Assembly: GCF_003971195.1 (NCBI RefSeq) | Contig: NZ_CP034593.1 | Location: forward strand, 62,001-126,000 | Source: Flaviflexus ciconiae | Lineage (GTDB): Bacteria > Actinomycetota > Actinomycetes > Actinomycetales > Actinomycetaceae | Direction of reading: 5' to 3' | Length of the DNA: 64,000 nucleotides | Shown: piece by piece, positions 62,185 to 64,000 of the stretch | How positions within the stretch are numbered: the first letter of the stretch is position 1 | How the letters are laid out: every line of letters begins with the position of its first letter | Program-made: the position numbers and the translations under genes | Notes under the pieces: generated by a model | Told to the model about the DNA's origin: nothing | What the model saw: only the letters and a program-made list of their open reading frames with translations | The model's database searches: none

Positions 62185-63549
62185 TTGGTCAGTTCACCAA
62201 AGTCAGCCCCCGACCGTCAGGTCGGGGGCTGGCGTTTACCCGATTGGGGCATCGCCGGAATCCTTGCGTTGCTCTCGATTATCTGGTCAACCGTGGCCGC
62301 CTTAGCGGCCCCCGCCCTGTCCAACATTGGTGAATGGACGTACGTTGACTACGCCTACCGAATCTCGATCGGTGAACTGCCCGTCCAGGGCGACGATCTG
62401 AGCCCGTACACCCTTGAGACGTGGTCGTGTCGGGGCATGGATGGAGATATTCGCGGGGAGACCCCGCCACCGTGCGATGAGGTCACAGAGCGTCCCGTTA
62501 CCGACTGGCCGCTCGAAGGCGAAAATTACAACACCTTCCACCCGCCCCTCTACTTCGCTTTCGCGGCCGGAGTCGGCAAGATAGCCGATACCGTGGGCAT
62601 TGACTTCACCGACGGTGCGCGCTTCGCATCCGCACTGTTTGGCGCCGTGGGAGTAGCCGCACTTTATGGCGCCATTCGGTGCTGGGGCATTGGTAAGAGA
62701 AACAGTGCCGGAGCCACGCTCATTGCCATGAGCGTGCCAGCACTCGCACTGTCGTCCGTGATTGTTCACAACGACGCGGTGAGCATGATGGCGGGAGCCG
62801 CTGCCGTCTGGCTCGCGGCGAGAGTCGTTAAGCACGGCAACTACGGCTGGATACCGCCGTTCCTCATAGCGGCGGGAATATCGTTAACGAGAACAATGTC
62901 CGTCGTTGCGGTTCTCGCCGTGGGCGGACTAGCCATTCTTATGGGGCTGTTCCAGAAGGATCAGCGCGGCGCTCTCAAGCCCGGCTTTGCCATCGCACTT
63001 GGGACGATGCTGTCGTACGTGGCGTGGACCGTATTCCAGAATGGGCGTCGCCCCGAGGACTACGTTCCCTCAATCACCGGGTTATCGACCGATCCGTTCA
63101 CTGCAGGGGACACCCTTGCTGTCATCAACACGATCGTGGGTGCGGGAGCCCCCTGGGGGCTCACGAGACCCTCCCGCGACTGGTACCTCGACCCGAGTCT
63201 CAACTCCTGGCTACTGGAGGGATGGAGCTGGCTGCTCTTTGCGGTCTTCCTGATCGCAGTTCCGGTCGGGATCTACTGCGCAATGAAGCGCACAGGAGCG
63301 CTCCGCTACCTGGGTATCCTCGTCGTCCTGCTCCCGATCCTCACAGGCCTCATCGTGCAGGCCCGCGAAATAGCTTCCGTGACCGCCTACTTCCGCGTCG
63401 TTCCCGGCCGATATGCGATCACGGCCGTGCCCCTCTACGTCGCTTTTATCGCGGCTCTGGCGCAGCAGAAAGACACTGTACGCTGGGTCCTTCCCGCGGC
63501 TGGCATGGCAGGCTATGCAGTGCTTCTCCTGTCCCCACTTCTGCCATAA
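62185..63549 (+). CDS. Polytopic membrane protein between rplA and rplJ
   Basis: Up to 454 residues if TTG 62185 is the start. About ten membrane segments; after the first comes SNIGEWTYVDYAYRISIGELP with an acidic residue in the first outer loop, then NTFHPPLYFAFAAGVGKI and VVPGRYAITAVPLYVAFIAAL near the end. This is the GT-C-like layout of the DUF2142 genes at 2.2-5.7 kb, but sequence similarity is low. The terminator-like hairpin 62205-62230 lies inside its first codons, so the real start may be later, for example TTG near 62269. Function unknown; a glycan role is inferred from the fold. Confidence 0.65.
   Translation: MVSSPKSAPDRQVGGWRLPDWGIAGILALLSIIWSTVAALAAPALSNIGEWTYVDYAYRISIGELPVQGDDLSPYTLETWSCRGMDGDIRGETPPPCDEVTERPVTDWPLEGENYNTFHPPLYFAFAAGVGKIADTVGIDFTDGARFASALFGAVGVAALYGAIRCWGIGKRNSAGATLIAMSVPALALSSVIVHNDAVSMMAGAAAVWLAARVVKHGNYGWIPPFLIAAGISLTRTMSVVAVLAVGGLAILMGLFQKDQRGALKPGFAIALGTMLSYVAWTVFQNGRRPEDYVPSITGLSTDPFTAGDTLAVINTIVGAGAPWGLTRPSRDWYLDPSLNSWLLEGWSWLLFAVFLIAVPVGIYCAMKRTGALRYLGILVVLLPILTGLIVQAREIASVTAYFRVVPGRYAITAVPLYVAFIAALAQQKDTVRWVLPAAGMAGYAVLLLSPLLP
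62205..62230 (+). terminator. Hairpin after rplA, inside the next gene's 5' end
   Basis: AGCCCCCGAC (62205-62214) and GTCGGGGGCT (62221-62230) form a perfect 10-bp stem with a 6-nt loop, 22 bp after rplA. There is no strong T-tract. It resembles a terminator, yet the following frame is open across it. Confidence 0.6.
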
Positions 63550-63639
63550 TTCGACATCAAATCGGACCCGTGGCAAGGCTGGCTGAGTCCTCGCGCACAC
63601 TTCGGTCCATCCGCTTGGCAGATTGGGCCTGATCTCGTA

Positions 63640-63765
63640 ATCTGGTATGTGCCGAAGACCGCCGGTCACCCGTGAGCCAGACGGGGTGAAATTCGTAAAG
63701 AAGCCAGCGCAGGTGAGTATAGAGCTTTCATGCCCCGTGCCGCCTGCACGGGGCATTTTTTATGA
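63640..63765 (+). ncRNA. L10-type ribosomal protein leader
   Basis: The region before rplJ contains CCGAAGACCGCCGGT (63654-63668), typical of the conserved L10-binding core of the L10 leader (kink-turn region), followed by the hairpin at 63731-63755. In other bacteria L10(L12)4 binds this leader and shuts down rplJ-rplL when in excess. Boundaries are approximate. Confidence 0.75.
63731..63762 (+). terminator. Attenuator-type terminator in the rplJ leader
   Basis: TGCCCCGTGC (63731-63740) and GCACGGGGCA (63746-63755) form a perfect 10-bp stem with a 5-nt loop, followed by TTTTTTAT. It sits 45 bp before rplJ, so it can stop transcription unless an alternative fold forms. Confidence 0.85.
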
Positions 63766-63800
63766 ATTGTGGCCAGGCGGCACAAGTGGAAGGAGGCCCT

Positions 63801-64000
63801 ATGGCAAGGCCGGATAAGAGCGAAGCAATCGCTGAACTTGCGGACCTGTTCCGTGAGTCGAGCGGTGCGCTCCTGACCGAGTACCGCGGTCTGACCGTTG
63901 AGCAGCTGAAGGACCTTCGGCGCGCAATGGGCGACAACGCCGAGTACAAGGTCGCGAAGAACACGCTCACGAAGATTGCCGCGAAGGAAGCCGGCGTTGA
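63801..64000 (+). CDS. rplJ: 50S ribosomal protein L10 (partial, runs off the window)
   Basis: The first 66 codons are present, from ATG 63801 with GAAGGAGG upstream. The N-terminus reads [17 protein letters not shown], then [23 protein letters not shown] and [17 protein letters not shown], matching the rRNA-binding domain of L10. The rest, including the L7/L12-binding helix, lies beyond the right edge. It is controlled by the leader and attenuator upstream. Confidence 0.97.
   Translation, partial: MARPDKSEAIAELADLFRESSGALLTEYRGLTVEQLKDLRRAMGDNAEYKVAKNTLTKIAAKEAGV

Overview
The window reads as a chromosomal segment of a moderately high-G+C Gram-positive actinobacterium, probably an Actinomycetaceae-like member of Actinomycetales. 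Support comes from WhiB, MtrAB-LpqB, FprA, DUF3499, DUF5719 and TIGR03089 family genes, frequent GTG/TTG starts, and many 4-bp ATGA/GTGA overlaps. No CRISPR array, intact insertion sequence, rRNA operon or prophage was seen.

Layout. 1-5.7 kb: envelope polysaccharide genes (end of an epimerase, a GT4 glycosyltransferase, a frameshifted flippase-like membrane protein, two tandem DUF2142-like membrane proteins). 6-8.7 kb: dTDP-rhamnose genes rfbC, rfbD, rfbA. 9-10.5 kb: TIGR03089 protein and inositol-phosphatase-fold enzyme. 10.6-16.5 kb: whiB, a giant GT2 membrane protein, DUF5719, a metallopeptidase-like protein without HExxH, DUF3499, Trm112-like. 16.7-24 kb: RDD, SpoIIM-like, DUF58, MoxR, DUF4350, DUF4129 and a membrane protein. 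24.3-32.8 kb: mtrA-mtrB-lpqB, comF, hpf, fprA, lipoate ligase. 33.2-37.4 kb: an accessory, somewhat AT-richer cassette of a small secreted protein, a peptidoglycan-binding adaptor, an ABC ATPase and an FtsX-like permease, with a divergent lipoprotein. 37.7-41 kb: htpX, yajQ, three tRNAs (Tyr, Thr, Met), rpmG, ppk2. 41-53.4 kb: META lipoprotein, three phosphotransferase-fold proteins (one macrolide-kinase-like), murB, an MFS/TetR pair with an operator palindrome, a truncated NhaC-type antiporter, an old-yellow-enzyme reductase with an in-frame stop, and an adenosine deaminase. 53.5-59.2 kb: acyltransferase-SGNH protein, a two-component system, an aspartate aminotransferase. 59.7-64 kb: tRNA-Trp, secE, nusG, rplK, rplA, an unexpected membrane protein, an L10-type leader and the start of rplJ.

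Two themes stand out. First, five ordinary genes (flippase-like, MoxR, DUF58, lipoate ligase, aspartate aminotransferase) each lose frame by exactly one missing G or C in a short G/C run. The common cause is probably base-calling error rather than biology, and an apparent MoxR-DUF58 fusion is one product of it. The amber codon in the reductase and the truncated antiporter do not fit that pattern and may be real decay. Second, the 33.2-37.4 kb cassette is the best candidate for an undescribed system: a small secreted protein with a dedicated-looking ABC exporter and a cell-wall-binding adaptor. It resembles bacteriocin export loci but has no firm family match.
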